DNA of 64,000 nt from Eulemur rufifrons (Eukaryota; Chordata; Mammalia; Primates; Lemuridae). Where the stretch lies: positions 13,395,501 through 13,459,500 of the forward strand of contig NC_090995.1 of the NCBI RefSeq assembly GCF_041146395.1, in the 5' to 3' direction. Both the position numbers and the translations under genes were made by a program. Under the pieces are notes generated by a model. That model searched no databases, was not told the DNA's origin, and was given only the letters and a program-made list of their open reading frames with translations. Each line of letters opens with the position of its first letter. Position 1 is the first letter of the stretch. Below are positions 13,677 through 26,049 of the stretch, in pieces.

Positions 13677-14609
13677 CCTTTCTGGGAATCGCCTTTGCCC
13701 ATAGGGAGCTGCTTCATCCAAGCATTTGTCCTCCCAGGGGGGGCACCCTGAGGCCAGTGGCTGAACGACGCGGGGAGACCTTTCCATTTCAGATGACTCT
13801 TAAGCTCATCCAACCCAGAGTGTCCCATCGGATCAGCTGAAACGCATTGAGGGTGACCTTCTCCCTCCGCCCGACGGTGCCTTCCTCCCTTCCCTACAGA
13901 TGTGCCCCGAGAGCACTCCCTGAAACCCTTCTGCACGCGACTCTGGAGAGCCTAAGACCATGTACAAGTCCCTTAGTTGTCTTCAGTCTTTGTCCCTCCA
14001 AACACAGCCCACTCACCAGACCTCCCAGGCACCCACTTTGCAGTAAAAATTCGGCCATCCTGTATCCCAGTGCCTGGAAAGTGGCAGTTGGTGGGTTAAT
14101 AGTGAAGTAATTATCGATAAGGGAACCAACACTTATGTACAGCTAGAAATCTCCAAAGCGCACTGACATACACGATTTCATTTGCAAGGCAGAATAATAG
14201 CATGATGGGCTGGGCTGGGCTTTCCCTCCGTCCCGTTTCTTCCCTCCCACGTGCCCGTGCCGGCCACCTGAACTCACGTCCCAGCGTGCCCTGACAGACA
14301 CAGCCCTGGCCTCCTGCTCCGCTTTTGTAGGGACCGTGTGACTGTGCACAGGAGAGTGAAGGAATGGAGAGCGGCGTGTTCCACAGCTGCAGTCAGATCT
14401 GGACTCAAGCCCAAGTCTTTAATCTACCAAATTCCAGGCCCTCACACTGTGCCTACCAGCTGACACACATGCACCTTAACAGAGGCCTTCTGGAAGCTTC
14501 TCAGGCTATGGGAGGCCAGGTAGGCACTAGCTATGATTAGGTGGCTTCGGACACTTTCACATCCCGGCCCTTCTCCTGTCCCCACGTGGAGGCAATCCTG
14601 CCTGGTGAC

Positions 14610-14745
14610 AAGGTGGTCCACACGGGGCTGAACCCTGGGGCAGGGACTGCTCCTAATTTGTCTTTGTGTCCCCAGCACTTAGCTCATGTATCAGTAACGC
14701 TCAGGGCCTGGCACCTAGTAGGTGCTCAGTAAATGTTTGCCAGAT
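14610..14745 (+). repeat. L2 3' tail
   Basis: The wording ctggggcagggactgctcc...tttgtgtccccagcacttagc...ggcctggcacctagtaggtgctcagtaaatg is the typical L2 3' end. Confidence 0.75.
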
Positions 14746-15376
14746 GCTGAGGTCCAGAAATCAAACTACGAATGGTTTGCTTCCTAATGATTACTTTTAA
14801 TAGGGCCGTGCCTGTTTCTGTAATTACTATTTATTTTTTAGGCTGGTTTGGAATGTAATCTCTGATGGACAGAGAACATATATTTTGGTAGGTGGGGGGG
14901 GCTATCTATCATTCTACCAAGCCAAGTCAGTAAAAACTCATGTGCCTACCATTATTCAAGAAACACTGATTATTTCTTGAAATGATCCAAGAAAACCAGA
15001 CTATCAGGTTGATTGATGAAAGCAATCTCTAGGAGCGATCTCAGACTGGTGGCTGGTAGGATCAACGCAGCTCTAAGGTACCTGGGTTTAGCCAGCACAA
15101 TGTTGGTTATATTGGAATTCTTCTGAAGCATGCAGCAGGGCCCAGCACCTCCTGTAGCGTCCCACCTGTCCCTTCTACCTGCCCGGCCCGTGCAGGTACA
15201 TGGGTTTGTGACCCCCACAGAGTGACACACAGAGGCTTCTCCTTATATTGAAAGAGCTGAAGGCGCTGGCTGGCACCATTCCTCCCTGGGCTGTCTCTGA
15301 CTGTCCCTGTAGCTTGCTCCGCCCGCCCCTTGCCGTCAGCAGGTGTCCCCTGGTGACGTGGTGTCCTGCCTTCCAG

Positions 15377-15609
15377 GTACTACAAGGCCTCCGTGGTGCT
15401 CATGTGCTTCGTGGTGCCCACGCTGGTGCCCTGGTACGTCTGGGGGGAGAGCCTGTGGAACTCCTACTTCCTGGCGTCCATCCTTCGCTACACCATCTCC
15501 CTCAACGTCACCTGGCTGGTCAACAGCGCCGCCCACATGTACGGGAACCGGCCCTACGACAGGCACATCAGCCCTCGGCAGAACCCACTCGTCACTCTGG
15601 GCGCCATTG
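15377..15609 (+). CDS. SCD5: Stearoyl-CoA desaturase 5, penultimate coding exon
   Basis: SCD5 is an ER-membrane delta-9 fatty acyl-CoA desaturase that makes oleoyl-CoA and palmitoleoyl-CoA from saturated acyl-CoA, using cytochrome b5 and a di-metal centre. This exon reads in frame from TAC at 15378 (the first G completes a split codon) and ends one base into a Gly codon. Its 233 nt equals the known length of the homologous SCD exon. The translation starts YYKASVVLMCFVVPTLVPWY and ends RQNPLVTLGAIG. It holds two hydrophobic segments (SVVLMCFVVPTLVPWY and FLASILRYTISLNVTWLV) and the motif NSAAHMYG. The Asn and His of that motif correspond to metal ligands N265 and H269 of SCD1, about 239 and 243 in a 330-residue SCD5. 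The acceptor is CTTCCAG before 15377 and the donor GTGAGC begins at 15610. Wording such as ILRYTISLN and HISPRQNPLV fits SCD5 rather than SCD. It is intact, with no frameshift. Confidence 0.96.
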
Positions 15610-15729
15610 GTGAGCAGGGGGGGCGAGAGCCCGTGGGGAGGACGGCAGCCCATTTGTTCTCCGCTTCTCGAGGGTCTTGTGGAACTGGTCAGTGGGTGGA
15701 GGGGACTGGACTTCGGCTTTGGCCTTAGA

Positions 15730-15860
15730 GTCCTGGCCTTTGGACAAGTCAGTTTTCCTATCTGTGAAATGGGAACTGCAATGCCTGCTTCCCGGGAATA
15801 CGTGAGCTGCTTGGTGCAGCGCCCGGCCCGCAGTGGGGGGTCGATAATTGGCAGCTATTT
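15730..15860 (+). repeat. MIR-like fragment
   Basis: ggacaagtcagttttcctatctgtgaaatggg...gcgcccggcccgcagtggggg follows the MIR core and 3' tail. It lies just downstream of the SCD5 exon donor. Confidence 0.6.
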
Positions 15861-16035
15861 AGTATCACCATGCAAATGTTCTCTCAGACTGCCCTGACCT
15901 TTCCAGCCTCAGCTGTCCAGACATTTGGCAGACTTTAAGGATAAAAGGCCTTTAAACAGAGAGATGATGGGAAGAAGTGAGACTTGGCATCTCATGGGGC
16001 CACAAAACAGCTAAGAGGGGGACCTGTGACGTCCA

Positions 16036-16400
16036 GCGAGTTTGGTTGAATCCTGGTTCCTCTGCTTATCTCTGGGCAAGTTATCCGGCTGCCCAACTTT
16101 CTGCGTCCTTATCTGCAAAGCGGGCATAAGAGCAGCACTTACTGCCTCCTGGAGTCGTTGCAGGGCTAGACGAGTGTTTGTAGCAGTGCTTAGCGTGAAA
16201 TAAACCTTCTGGGTGCACTTTTATTGCTGGCCCCACGGCCTTCAGCAAGTTGCTCGTCCCTTCTGTGTGTTTACGTCCCCATTTTGAAATGGGATCATCA
16301 CAGCAGTTGAGAGGCATGAGGATTATGGGAGTTGACATCCGCTAAAGCACTTGGCACTGCCCCTGGCAGGCAGTAAGTGATTAATAAATATTAGCTGTCC
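16036..16400 (+). repeat. Two consecutive MIR copies
   Basis: The first (16036-~16214) has ggttgaatcctggttcctctgctta, gggcaagttatcc and gtcgttgcagggctagacgag. The second (~16215-16400) has cagcaagttgctcg, gaaatgggatcatcac and ggcactgcccctggcaggcagtaag followed by taataaat. Confidence 0.7.
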
Positions 16401-17164
16401 CTTTAGAGAAGCAACTCGGGCTTCTTGGTAAGCTGAGCCTTGAGCACAGAGATCAAACCCAGGAAGGAAAGTTCCTACTCTTAAGTAGAAACAGTGTCTG
16501 TGTCACGCAGCGATGAGATTCTGCGGCTGCTTCCTTAGGATCATCTGTTTATTAAGCCCCCAGGGATCCTAAAGTTCTCGTCGACTTGCATTGACAACAG
16601 CAGTACAAGGTGGGATGGGCAGCACATTTAGTTTTATAAGCAGGGAGCAAATGCCTTGGGAAAGAGGAAGAGCAGTTTCCCAACCCTTCATCTTCTAGAA
16701 GGAGAGCCACGTCCAGTGTTGATTCTGACAGTAGACAGAAGCAGGGGCAAGACGGACACCACCATCTTATATAGGGATGGATGGACCAGGAAACCCAAGG
16801 CGCGTGGCCATGACCTCAGCCCTGAAGAGCCGGATGTTGGTTTTAAGTCTGTCCAAGTCAGCACTGGACTCCCAGTGAGTTTGCTTCAGAAAGGTCCCTG
16901 GAAGGCTCTTGCTGCCCCAACTGTGCTGGAGAGTGGGGAGTACATCCGTGGCCTGTTTCGGAAAACAGGGGGAAGAAACTTCTCTGTCCTACATTTTAAT
17001 CCAGGAGAAACACTGAACATGATGGGGTGGGGGCAGGGTAGGGATGACCTGAATGAAAAAGAAAATTGCAGACCACAAATGGATCCATCTCGATGGACTC
17101 GCTGTAGAGTAAAATCCTTCAAAATACGGTCACTACGAGAACTGTGTGGTGACCAGGAGCCCCT

Positions 17165-18075
<911 letters not shown>

Positions 18076-18895
18076 TCAAATGAACTAATCGTTAGAGAAA
18101 TGCAAATTAAAACCAGTGAGCTATCACCTCCCACCTGTTAGAATGAGCATTATCAAAAAGACAAAAGATAACAAGTGTTAGAGAGGACGTAGAGAAAAGG
18201 GACCCCTTACACACTGTTGGCAGGAATAGAAATGGGGACAGCCATTATGGAAAACAATATGGAGGTGCCCCCCAAAACTACAACTACAACTACCACACGA
18301 TCCAGCAATCCCATTACTGGGTATATAGCCAAAGGAAATGGACTCATTAGTACTCCGATGTTTACTGCAGCACTATTCACAGTAGCCAAGATACGGAATC
18401 AACCTAAGTGCCCATCGATGGATGAAAGGATACAGGAAATGTGTCACGTAGACACAATGGAATACTCTTCAGCCTTTAAAGAGAAGGAAATCCTGTCGTT
18501 TGCAACAACATGGATGAACCTGGAGGACATTATGCTAAGTGTAATCAGTCAGGCACAAAAGACAAATATTGCATGATGTCACTTATAGGTGGAATCTAAA
18601 AAAGTTGAACCCATAGAATGGTGGTTAGTGAAAGGATACAAATTTTCAGTTAGACATGGTACAATATGGTGACTTCAGCTAGTAACAATGTATTGTATTC
18701 TTGAAAATCGCTGAGAGAGTAGATTTTAAGTGTTCGTAGCACAAAAAAAAAAAAAAAAATGAGGTAATATACATATCAGTTAGCTCAGTTTAGCCATTCC
18801 GCAATGTCTATGTATTTCAAAACAACATATTATACATGATAAATATATACAAAGTTTGTTTGTCAAGTTTAATAATAAATAAAAGAATTTTTAAA
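18076..18895 (+). mobile_element. Second, younger-looking L1 3' end with ORF2 remnant
   Basis: It directly abuts the previous L1 end. agagaaatgcaaattaaaacc, cacactgttggcaggaatag, catggatgaacctggaggacat and gatgtcacttataggtgg are L1 ORF2 C-terminal and 3' UTR text. The 119-codon open frame at 18217-18576 lies in the end of ORF2 and is a pseudogene fragment. Confidence 0.85.
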
Positions 18896-19304
18896 AGTCA
18901 AATCAAAGAAGCCTTGAGAGCTCCCATGAATATACCTAAGAAAAGAAAGGACAGTAGTAAAAGCTACTTACTGGGGTGGGTAGAATAATATGTAGGTAGA
19001 TTTTGGATATTTAAAGATCCAATTCTTTAATTTACTTACCTATCTGAACAATTCTCATTTTTCTGAGCCTTCCCCAAAAGTCTTTTTTAATCACCCCAGC
19101 ACACAGAGACTATCTTCCTTTTATGAGCATGCATCACAATGGTGATCTGTGATCAGCCATTTAGCATTTAGCTTAAGTACAGCCCTGAAATCATGGTATT
19201 GTATCTATAATTCACGCAGGCAAATTAATCTTGTGACTTTATACTGATAACTTTACTACTATTTTCGTGTTCACAGGTAGTGTGTCTAGCCAGCTAAGTA
19301 TACC

Positions 19305-19385
19305 AAATGCTTCCTGAGAGCAGGAACCAGCCTTGTGCTCCCCGTAAGGCCTGGCACAATGTCATGCACGTGGTAGACGCTTAAA
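19305..19385 (+). repeat. L2 3' tail fragment
   Basis: ttcctgagagcaggaaccagccttgtgctccccgtaaggcctggcacaatgt...cgtggtagacgctta resembles the L2 3' end. Confidence 0.55.
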
Positions 19386-19457
19386 AACCTGGGTGGTGGA
19401 AAGATCTGTGCTGAGAGGCGGCGACTGAGTCATTTCAATGCCCGCTTTGTCTTCCAG

Positions 19458-19648
19458 GTGAAGGTTTCCACAATTACCATCACACCTTTCCCTTTGACTA
19501 CTCTGCAAGTGAATTTGGCTTAAATTTCAACCCAACCACCTGGTTCATTGACTTCATGTGTTGGCTGGGACTGGCCACTGACCGCAAACGGGCGACCAAG
19601 ACGATGATCGAAGCCCGGAAAGCCAGGACTGGGGATGGCAGCGCCTGA
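19458..19648 (+). CDS. SCD5: Stearoyl-CoA desaturase 5, terminal coding exon
   Basis: The frame continues from the split Gly (GT) into GAA at 19460 and reads EGFHNYHHTFPFDYSASEFG onward, ending EARKARTGDGSA and TGA at 19646-19648: 62 whole codons plus stop. HNYHH is the third histidine box (HxxHH) of membrane desaturases, whose histidines bind the catalytic metal pair (SCD1 H298, H301, H302; about 272, 275, 276 here). The C-terminal tail is cytosolic in this family. WFIDFMCWLGLATDRKRATK and the short ending without SCD's NYKSG identify the SCD5 paralogue. Compared with human SCD5 as I recall it, the tail differs by a few substitutions (RATKTM for RATKPM, GDGSA for GDSSA). No break or premature stop is present. 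Confidence 0.97.
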
Positions 19649-20925
19649 ACCGGGAACAGCCAGCCCACTCGTCAGCCGCGGGCACCACGGCTCACGGCTC
19701 TCGTTACTGTGGTTCTCTTGTTCATCGGATCGTGGGGAGGGGTTCGTAGGTAGGGAGAGAACGGAATCTATGTGGTTTGGGAATTTCTTTCGTTTGTCTC
19801 AAAATGTCAAAATACAACTATCAATGAAAAACGATTTTTAAGTCACTATTACTATGATTTAACATTTAGAGTGTGGACATACGACTTAATTGCTGTAGCT
19901 ACAATATGTCAAACATACATTATCATGTGCTTGTACATGATGTTAACCCTGACAGGATGAAGGAATTTAATATTCTTTCAGTGGGATTCAGGAGAGCATT
20001 TGTTTTGTTTTCTACCGATTAACCCAGCATTGCTTTGAAACACACTATCTGAAGGAGCAGAGAGGCAGGGTGGAAGACAGAAGAGGGGCTATGTCGTGCC
20101 TAAAGAATGTTTCTGTTTGCGATTATTGTGTGCGTGTGTTTTGTTTGTTTAAGAGAATTGAAAACTTAATGAGAATACAGGAAATGGCTCTTGTATTTTT
20201 TTTTTTTTTTCCTTTTTTGCCCTGTTACCAGCTTGTTAATGCTCCACCGTCTTGGCTTCAGAGTTTTGTGTCCTGAGTCCCATGACCCGCCCACCCTATA
20301 AATCAATGCCTTGTTTGATTTTGTTCTCTTTGCTATTGTCATTTTAAAGGTGAATAACTCAGACATGCCAGACATCAAATTAAGCTCTCATTTAAATGTT
20401 TAGACACCTAATTTATATTCTAATTGATCCCAGCCACTGATGCATGTACTTTAGCTACTTCTGCTAAATAAGCGTCTTAATTTTCCACATCGCGCCGTCA
20501 GAACTTAATAACCGACAGTTATCTAGAACTCCCTGTCTACCATTTCACCTGCATGCAGCTTTTATTGATTTTGCAACAAAATAGCGAGTGATCATGATGT
20601 AGCTTCTGAATTATAAAAAAATTTTGTGTGTTAAGTTGCCTTGTGAAGAGCATGTTGAATTAATGCGACAGCGTGCTTTCTGTGTTAGACGTTAGAGCGA
20701 AAGAAAGGCCTTATAGTGTTGGTATTGGTGCACTTTGAAGACAGATATTTTCCAGAAAGATGTAGGACTTAAAATTTAAATTTTTAAATTTTAGAAAAAG
20801 AAATGATGCCAATTGGAAATTGTCATACTGAAGTTCTTCATCCAGCAGGTGTTTAACAGTGTTATTTTGCCATTAATGACGTGTAAACTGTGAGTGATTT
20901 ACAATAAATGATTATGAATTCGTTG
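19649..20925 (+). other. SCD5: SCD5 3' untranslated region
   Basis: About 1.28 kb lies between the TGA and the first well-placed AATAAA with a GT-rich downstream element. It has no obvious Alu or LINE, is A/T-rich, has a T-run near 20196-20210, and has an AT-only inverted repeat at 20771-20792. The length agrees with the roughly 1.3-kb 3' UTR I recall for human SCD5. The exact cleavage site is inferred, not seen. Confidence 0.85.
20903..20908 (+). terminator. SCD5: SCD5 polyadenylation signal AATAAA
   Basis: This is a canonical AATAAA in a run of unique sequence 1.25 kb after the stop codon. A T/GT-rich element (TTGGTTTTCTTGT, 20922-20934) follows, as expected just beyond the cleavage site. 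Cleavage is inferred at about 20918-20930. Confidence 0.85.
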
Positions 20926-21764
20926 GTTTTCTTGTCCAGATACTTCAATGCTATTTAGAGAATGTTCTCTCAAGAGTGCTCGACGCTTTATGATTACCGT
21001 ATGACACATGTGATTCGGGCCCGGGGCTAACAGGAGCCCCTAAGACCAGGCCTCTCCCATCCCATCCCATCTGTCTTAGGCATAACCAGGGGGACGCCTG
21101 CGAGCTTAATCTGGAATGCAGAACACCCAGTGGTATCGTTCCCCGTTTCTCACTCTCCAACTCTGTCACTTGCACTGCTGCTAGCTGACAAATAGGAACC
21201 TCTACTCCTACATGTCACTCAAAAGAGCATGAAGGACATCTTGCCCCCTCAGGCCCAGCAGGCCCCACCAGTGGTGACCCGAGGTGGGGGAGATGGACTC
21301 GTGTTCTCTCTCAGCCCTGCCTCTGCACCCTTTACGTCTCTGCCCACCTTTTGCCCTAAAGCAGCTGTGCCCCTTAGCCTGCCTGGGATTCCGAGTGGGA
21401 TTCCAGCTATCGGTGGGTGCCAGACCCGATTTCACCCTATAAGGATGCTTTGGACACAACGGTGGCATTGTTCAGCTGCTTCATATTCCAGTTCCACGTT
21501 GCTAAGGCTTTGTGTGGAGGGTTGGGGGAGCGTAGTTACAGCCCCAAATGAGTCTGTATCGGCGTGGCGTCCAATGGCCGTGTTGGGAATGTTTATGTGA
21601 ACCTCTGGCTCCCAGAAGCACGAAACTTACTTGTCCACTAGTGGAAAAGATGACATTTGGAACAGCTATTTGGAATCTCACAAAAGGAGGCTATTCCCCA
21701 GCTGGTCCAAATAAATCCAGAACCTTAAGCATCTCCCAGCCTCGCTGTCCTCGCCCGCAAGGTG

Positions 21765-22800
21765 GGGACACGGGCGCTTGCGTGCACTGGATGCGCCCGG
21801 AGGCGTCATCACAGAGCCCGGCGCACGACAGCGACGCGGGCTGAGGACTATGGCGCCTCTCAGATGCACGCCGGAAGTGGGTGTGGCGCAGAGACACGTG
21901 GACCGGAAGTGAGGTGCGCCCGCTTCCGGCCTGGCCTCGCCGCCAACTACCCGGATGGCCCTAACCTCTCAGAGCTTCCGTTTCACCGTCCAGGAACCTG
22001 ATTGGATGGTGTTTCCTGTCCAGCTCGGGCATTTTTGAGGACTTGCCCCCTCTGTTCGAAGAGCCCCCTTGCAGCAGCGTGTCGCGCACGGTCCCACCTT
22101 CTGCGTGACCCTCGGGGCCGCGGCCCTCCTCACGCCTCTGTCCGAGGACGAGTCTGGCCCGCAGTGTCGTTTCCTCAGTTTCCCCTTCTCCTCGTGGAGA
22201 GCTGGGACGGAAGATGGGTGGAGAGGGGAGAAGAGGCTGAGGCCCACGGATCAGAATGAGCTTTGGGGATTATCTGGGAGCTTCGCGTATTCGTGTCTCT
22301 CCTGTCCCCAGTTACGGAGGAGACCGAAAGCTTGTTGTGTTCTCAGTGGCGGCTCGTGTGAAAAACAAGGAAGGAAAGAAATAACCTTTATAATGCTTTT
22401 TATTTTTTTAATTTCCCCATTTTTAGCTCAGGGTGTTAGTCAATATTCTTTCCTTCCCCTTCCTCTGCGTCAAGGATGTGCCATAAATGAACTGGAAACT
22501 CCTTCCCCTGTCCCCTGCCGTGTGCCCACACCCCACCCTGGGAACGTCCCGACTCCGCATGCGCAGCGAGAGGCCAGCCCGGGCTCCGGTGTCTGCGGTG
22601 CGGCCGCCCCACCGCCCGGCGGCTGCTGTGGGCCCTGGAGACGCAGCCTCCTTCCCGTCCCTTCCCCCTCGCACGGTGCCTCGACTGCCCATCTGGAACA
22701 GCAGTCAGCCGCGTCCTGCCCGCCGTGACCTCCTCCGGGACTCCCGGGGAACTTTGCCCCGAGAGAGTCCCCTCCCCTACACGCCCTGACCTGCGTTTAC
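21765..22800. promoter_or_regulatory. Candidate CpG-rich promoter with ETS and NRF1-like sites
   Basis: CpG dinucleotides are frequent at 21765-22200 and again at 22500-22800, unlike the surrounding DNA. CCGGAAGTG occurs at 21871 and 21903, and the reverse form CTTCCGG at 21923-21929, giving three ETS-type sites within 60 bp. CGCATGCGCA at 22556-22565 is close to the NRF1 palindrome. Possible + strand splice donors follow: CAG|GTACGT after 23030 and CAC|GTAAGT after 23155. Whether anything is transcribed is unknown. Confidence 0.45.
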
Positions 22801-23774
22801 CATGGAAAAAAGACGACGTTGCCTTCAACCACCTGTGCAAATTGCTCGCAGCTCTGTGTCTGCTAACTGGACGTCCCCCTCCCCCTCGCGGGTTTCACTG
22901 CTCTAGGAAGCAACCTTTCCTGTTGTCATTAAGAGAAATCTCAGACGCTGCTTTTCTGCTAGAAGCACTGGCAGAGCCAAAGACCCCTGTGCTGTTGGGG
23001 GGCCAGGTGCGGGGGGGCGCCCCTTACCAGGTACGTGCTGAGACCGTTGGCGGGGGATGAGCCAGCGACAGCCAGTGTCTCAAAGTGAGATGGAATGGAG
23101 CCAGTGCCCGCAAACAGGCCCGCACACCTGCTGCAGAGGAATGCGGAAGACCCACGTAAGTTCCTTCCTGGCCCTGCAGTTGCTGCCCACGAACACAAGA
23201 ACAGTCCTGTTAGAGCCAACTCAAGGGCACTTAGGTTTGTGGCATCACAAAGTGCTTATTTCAGACGTGCCGGCCAATGAGCACACGTGTTTGCACTGTT
23301 CTCTCAGCTGCTGCCAGACTGAGCTATTTGTAACACACGGTCGGGATGTGTACACAGTTGCACCACAGCCGGCCATGAGGAAAAAGGATCTCAAAGTGAT
23401 ACTTCGGCCCGGATGATTTCAAATCACTGTTACAAGTGAAGCCCTTGATTTTGCCTTTATGTGCAGAATCTTTAAGCGATGTTATATGGGGCCCCGTTCG
23501 CCACCTCTCTGTCCATTTAAAGCCTGGGGCTTGGGTCAGTCCTCAAACATTGAAGCCAACAGGCCGTTTGATGTGGTTTTGTTTCTACCTTACGTGACTC
23601 TGGCCCACATCTTCACAACCCAGGAATATTTCGATTGTTACTTTGTTCTGTTTGTTGGAAAGGAAAAATATGCCTAAGGAAAAACATGCAGACTTCTGCT
23701 CCTGTATCTATAATACCTAAGCGCAAGAGCCAATGATTGCTTAGATCTCTTCTTTGATCAAAAGCTACAGGAAT

Positions 23775-24470
23775 GGGCCAGGCACTGTGGCTCACGCCTG
23801 TAATCCTAGTGGTAAGAGTAGGAAATTAGGAGACGGAGCTGAAACAGGATGCGGGGCCTTGAAGATTGGGTGTAGTCAACATCCCTCAGGCAGAAGCTAG
23901 CTACCAGGGCTGATAACCACAGGTAAGAACTGGCTTCAGGACACTTGTCAGCTGTCCCTGTCACCTGTCTAAGAACTTTGACTAATTGCAATATCATTTA
24001 CATTGCGGTTTTAAAATTTCTCTGCCTTTGAAATTGCCATGACAGTTCCAAGATAACCATAGTATAAAAATAGCAGGGAACCCAATTCTAGAAATTACTA
24101 CCCAAATTCTTAGTAAAAGCCAACCCCTTAGCCTTGAATATTCCTCCCCTCAATTAATAAGACTCCAAAAGACTGAAAACCACTTCCTCCTAGGGCAGCA
24201 GCTCTTTTCCCCAGCCTGCCTCCTTTCCCCTCTGCAACGGCACTTTTACTTTCAATTAAAAAAAAAAACTGTCAGTTTCTTGGCTTACGTGGTATGTCCT
24301 GAAATTCTTTTCCTGATGTTCACCAAGAACTTGGAAACACCTCCACTTGGAGGCCGCTAACACTAGCACTTTGGGAGGCCAAGGTAGGAGGCTTGAGACC
24401 AGGAGTTTGAGACCAGCCTGGGCAACATAGCAAGACCCCTGTCTCTACAAAGGGAAAAAAGAAAAAAAAT
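23775..24470 (+). mobile_element. FLAM Alu monomer interrupted by a solo LTR
   Basis: GGCCAGGCACTGTGGCTCACGCCTGTAATCCTAG ends at 23809 and the same monomer resumes CTAGCACTTTGGGAGGCC at 24363, then runs to its A-rich tail. The whole unit is bounded by the target-site duplication TACAGGAAT (23766-23774 and 24471-24479). Confidence 0.9.
23810..24362 (+). mobile_element. Solo retroviral LTR, 553 bp
   Basis: The insert begins TG (TGGTAAGAG) and ends CA (GCTAACA), with imperfect terminal inverted repeats. It is flanked by the 4-bp duplication CTAG (23806-23809, 24363-24366), typical of class I (gamma-like) endogenous retroviruses. TATAAAAA at 24063 and ATTAAA at 24255 are spaced as U3 promoter and R polyadenylation signals for + strand transcription. 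No internal proviral sequence is present, so it is a recombined solo LTR. The family is not identified. Confidence 0.85.
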
Positions 24471-24587
24471 TACAGGAATCAATAGTAAACAAGCTTAGAA
24501 AGTGCTAGATTCTGCTTTACTCAAGCAAAAGATATGGCCAGAAGCTATCCTAGCTTTGCATCCTTATAAAAAAAAAAAAAAAAACGT

Positions 24588-24612
24588 GGGGGAGGGATGC
24601 GGGGGGTGGGGG
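24588..24612 (+). repeat. G-quadruplex-type G-run cluster
   Basis: Four G-runs (5, 3, 6 and 5 G) separated by loops of 1, 4 and 1 bases, directly after an A-run. Confidence 0.8.
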
Positions 24613-25639
24613 AAGAGGCTTAAGACTAGAGTGTTGTTCGGCAAACTGGCCCTATGTTGACATTTATGTAAACAGTAGTAAGTGGTAATATAATCATGGA
24701 GCTGGTGGATAGTCATAGCCTGTCATTTTAATGGCTAGATATTTCTAAACAGTTTAGCTTTTGTGTTTTGCTTTGTATTGTTTTGTTTTTTTTAATTCCC
24801 ATCTGAAAGATGTCCATAAAATGAACATTGCTGTGTTCAGGAAATTGCAGCATTATAATACTTAGAAATAATAAGTCACTTCAAAATAAGGTCAGTCACG
24901 ATCACATGCCATAATGATTTGGCTGCCAAAGCTCCCGGCTCCACGTTAGAATTCCAGAATTCGGCTGAGTGTGCACAAAGCTCAGATAATTAAAACCTCC
25001 CCAACAAACTTGTCTTGGTTAATCTGTTTGATACAATGTCATTTGTTGTAACATTCAGTCTGTTGTTTTTCCATTTGCTTTAAATTCAGCACAGCCACAT
25101 AAAAAGGAGAAAGAGAAAATAGGACAGCTTGAAGAGGTGTAAAAATATAATTACTCTTTTGAAAGTATGCATATTTATCTATTTTTTTCCTAACCCCCAT
25201 CTCACTTCTTTCCAGCTCTAAATAGATGAATGCGCCTGGATGGTGAATATACAGTACTTACGGGTTACTTCTAATTGAGAAGAACATCCCTTATTGCAAT
25301 TTCTATGCCACTGATTGTAGTGCATTTTAAAAATTTCTTTTGCATCAAAAAGGAAATCAAAGGAAAGCGTGTCAGATCTGAGAGCCCGCTGACGGGACTG
25401 TAGAACCTCCGCAGACCAGTCTGCAAATAACACCTCAAACCTCCGAAGCTTTGCTCAGCGTACTATTTTCAGAAAGAATAACCAGAAAAAAAAAAAAAAT
25501 GAAAGAAATAAATGAACTTCATCAGAATGGTATTTTCCCAAACTACACCTAATGTTGACCACATTGGGCTCAATTTTATCAATCCATTGAGCTGTATCTA
25601 TAAAACAATATGCTAGGAATTCACATCTCACACTTAAGA

Positions 25640-25741
25640 GCTGTGCAGACCATGACTGTCTTATTCACCAGTGTTTTCCCAGCCCACACAGCAAGGCCTG
25701 AGAGGGGGCAGGTGCTCACTAAATAGTTACTGAATGAAAAA
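25640..25741 (+). repeat. L2 3' tail-like fragment
   Basis: gaccatgactgtcttattcacc...cccagcccacacagcaaggcc...ggtgctcactaaatagttactgaatg has the L2 3' end pattern. Confidence 0.55.
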
Positions 25742-25797
25742 ATGGATGGACGGATGGAAGGATGGATGGATGGAAGGATGGAGGGATGGATGGATGC
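25742..25797 (+). repeat. (GGAT)n-type simple repeat
   Basis: Imperfect ATGG/GGAT tetranucleotide run with GGAC and AAGG variants. Confidence 0.95.
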
Positions 25798-26049
25798 AAT
25801 GTACTGCAATGTAGAAATAAACTCTACTTAACATCACTGTGTCTTTCCCCTGTGAAATGGGAACCCCCAGGCAGGCAGTGCCCGCATTTGTCATGCCCAC
25901 AGTTGTATCCTAAGCTCCCAGCAGAGAGCTTAGCATACAGCAGGACATCCCAAGTTTTTGTTGAGCTGTTGCTATTTGTGAATACGGGTAGGCTCTTCTT
26001 TTAGAAAACTGTTGACCTAGAAACCCAAACTTTTAGAAGTGAATAAATC

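Noticed and set aside
15343..15897. 184-codon frame overlapping the SCD5 exon in another frame
   Set aside because: It is a shadow of the SCD5 reading frame and runs through the splice donor into the intron.
18217..18576. 119-codon frame
   Set aside because: It lies in the decayed C-terminal end of L1 ORF2 and is not an independent gene.
22069..22728. 219-codon frame in the ETS/NRF1 CpG-rich segment
   Set aside because: Compositionally driven, no recognisable domain, and competing frames of similar length on both strands.
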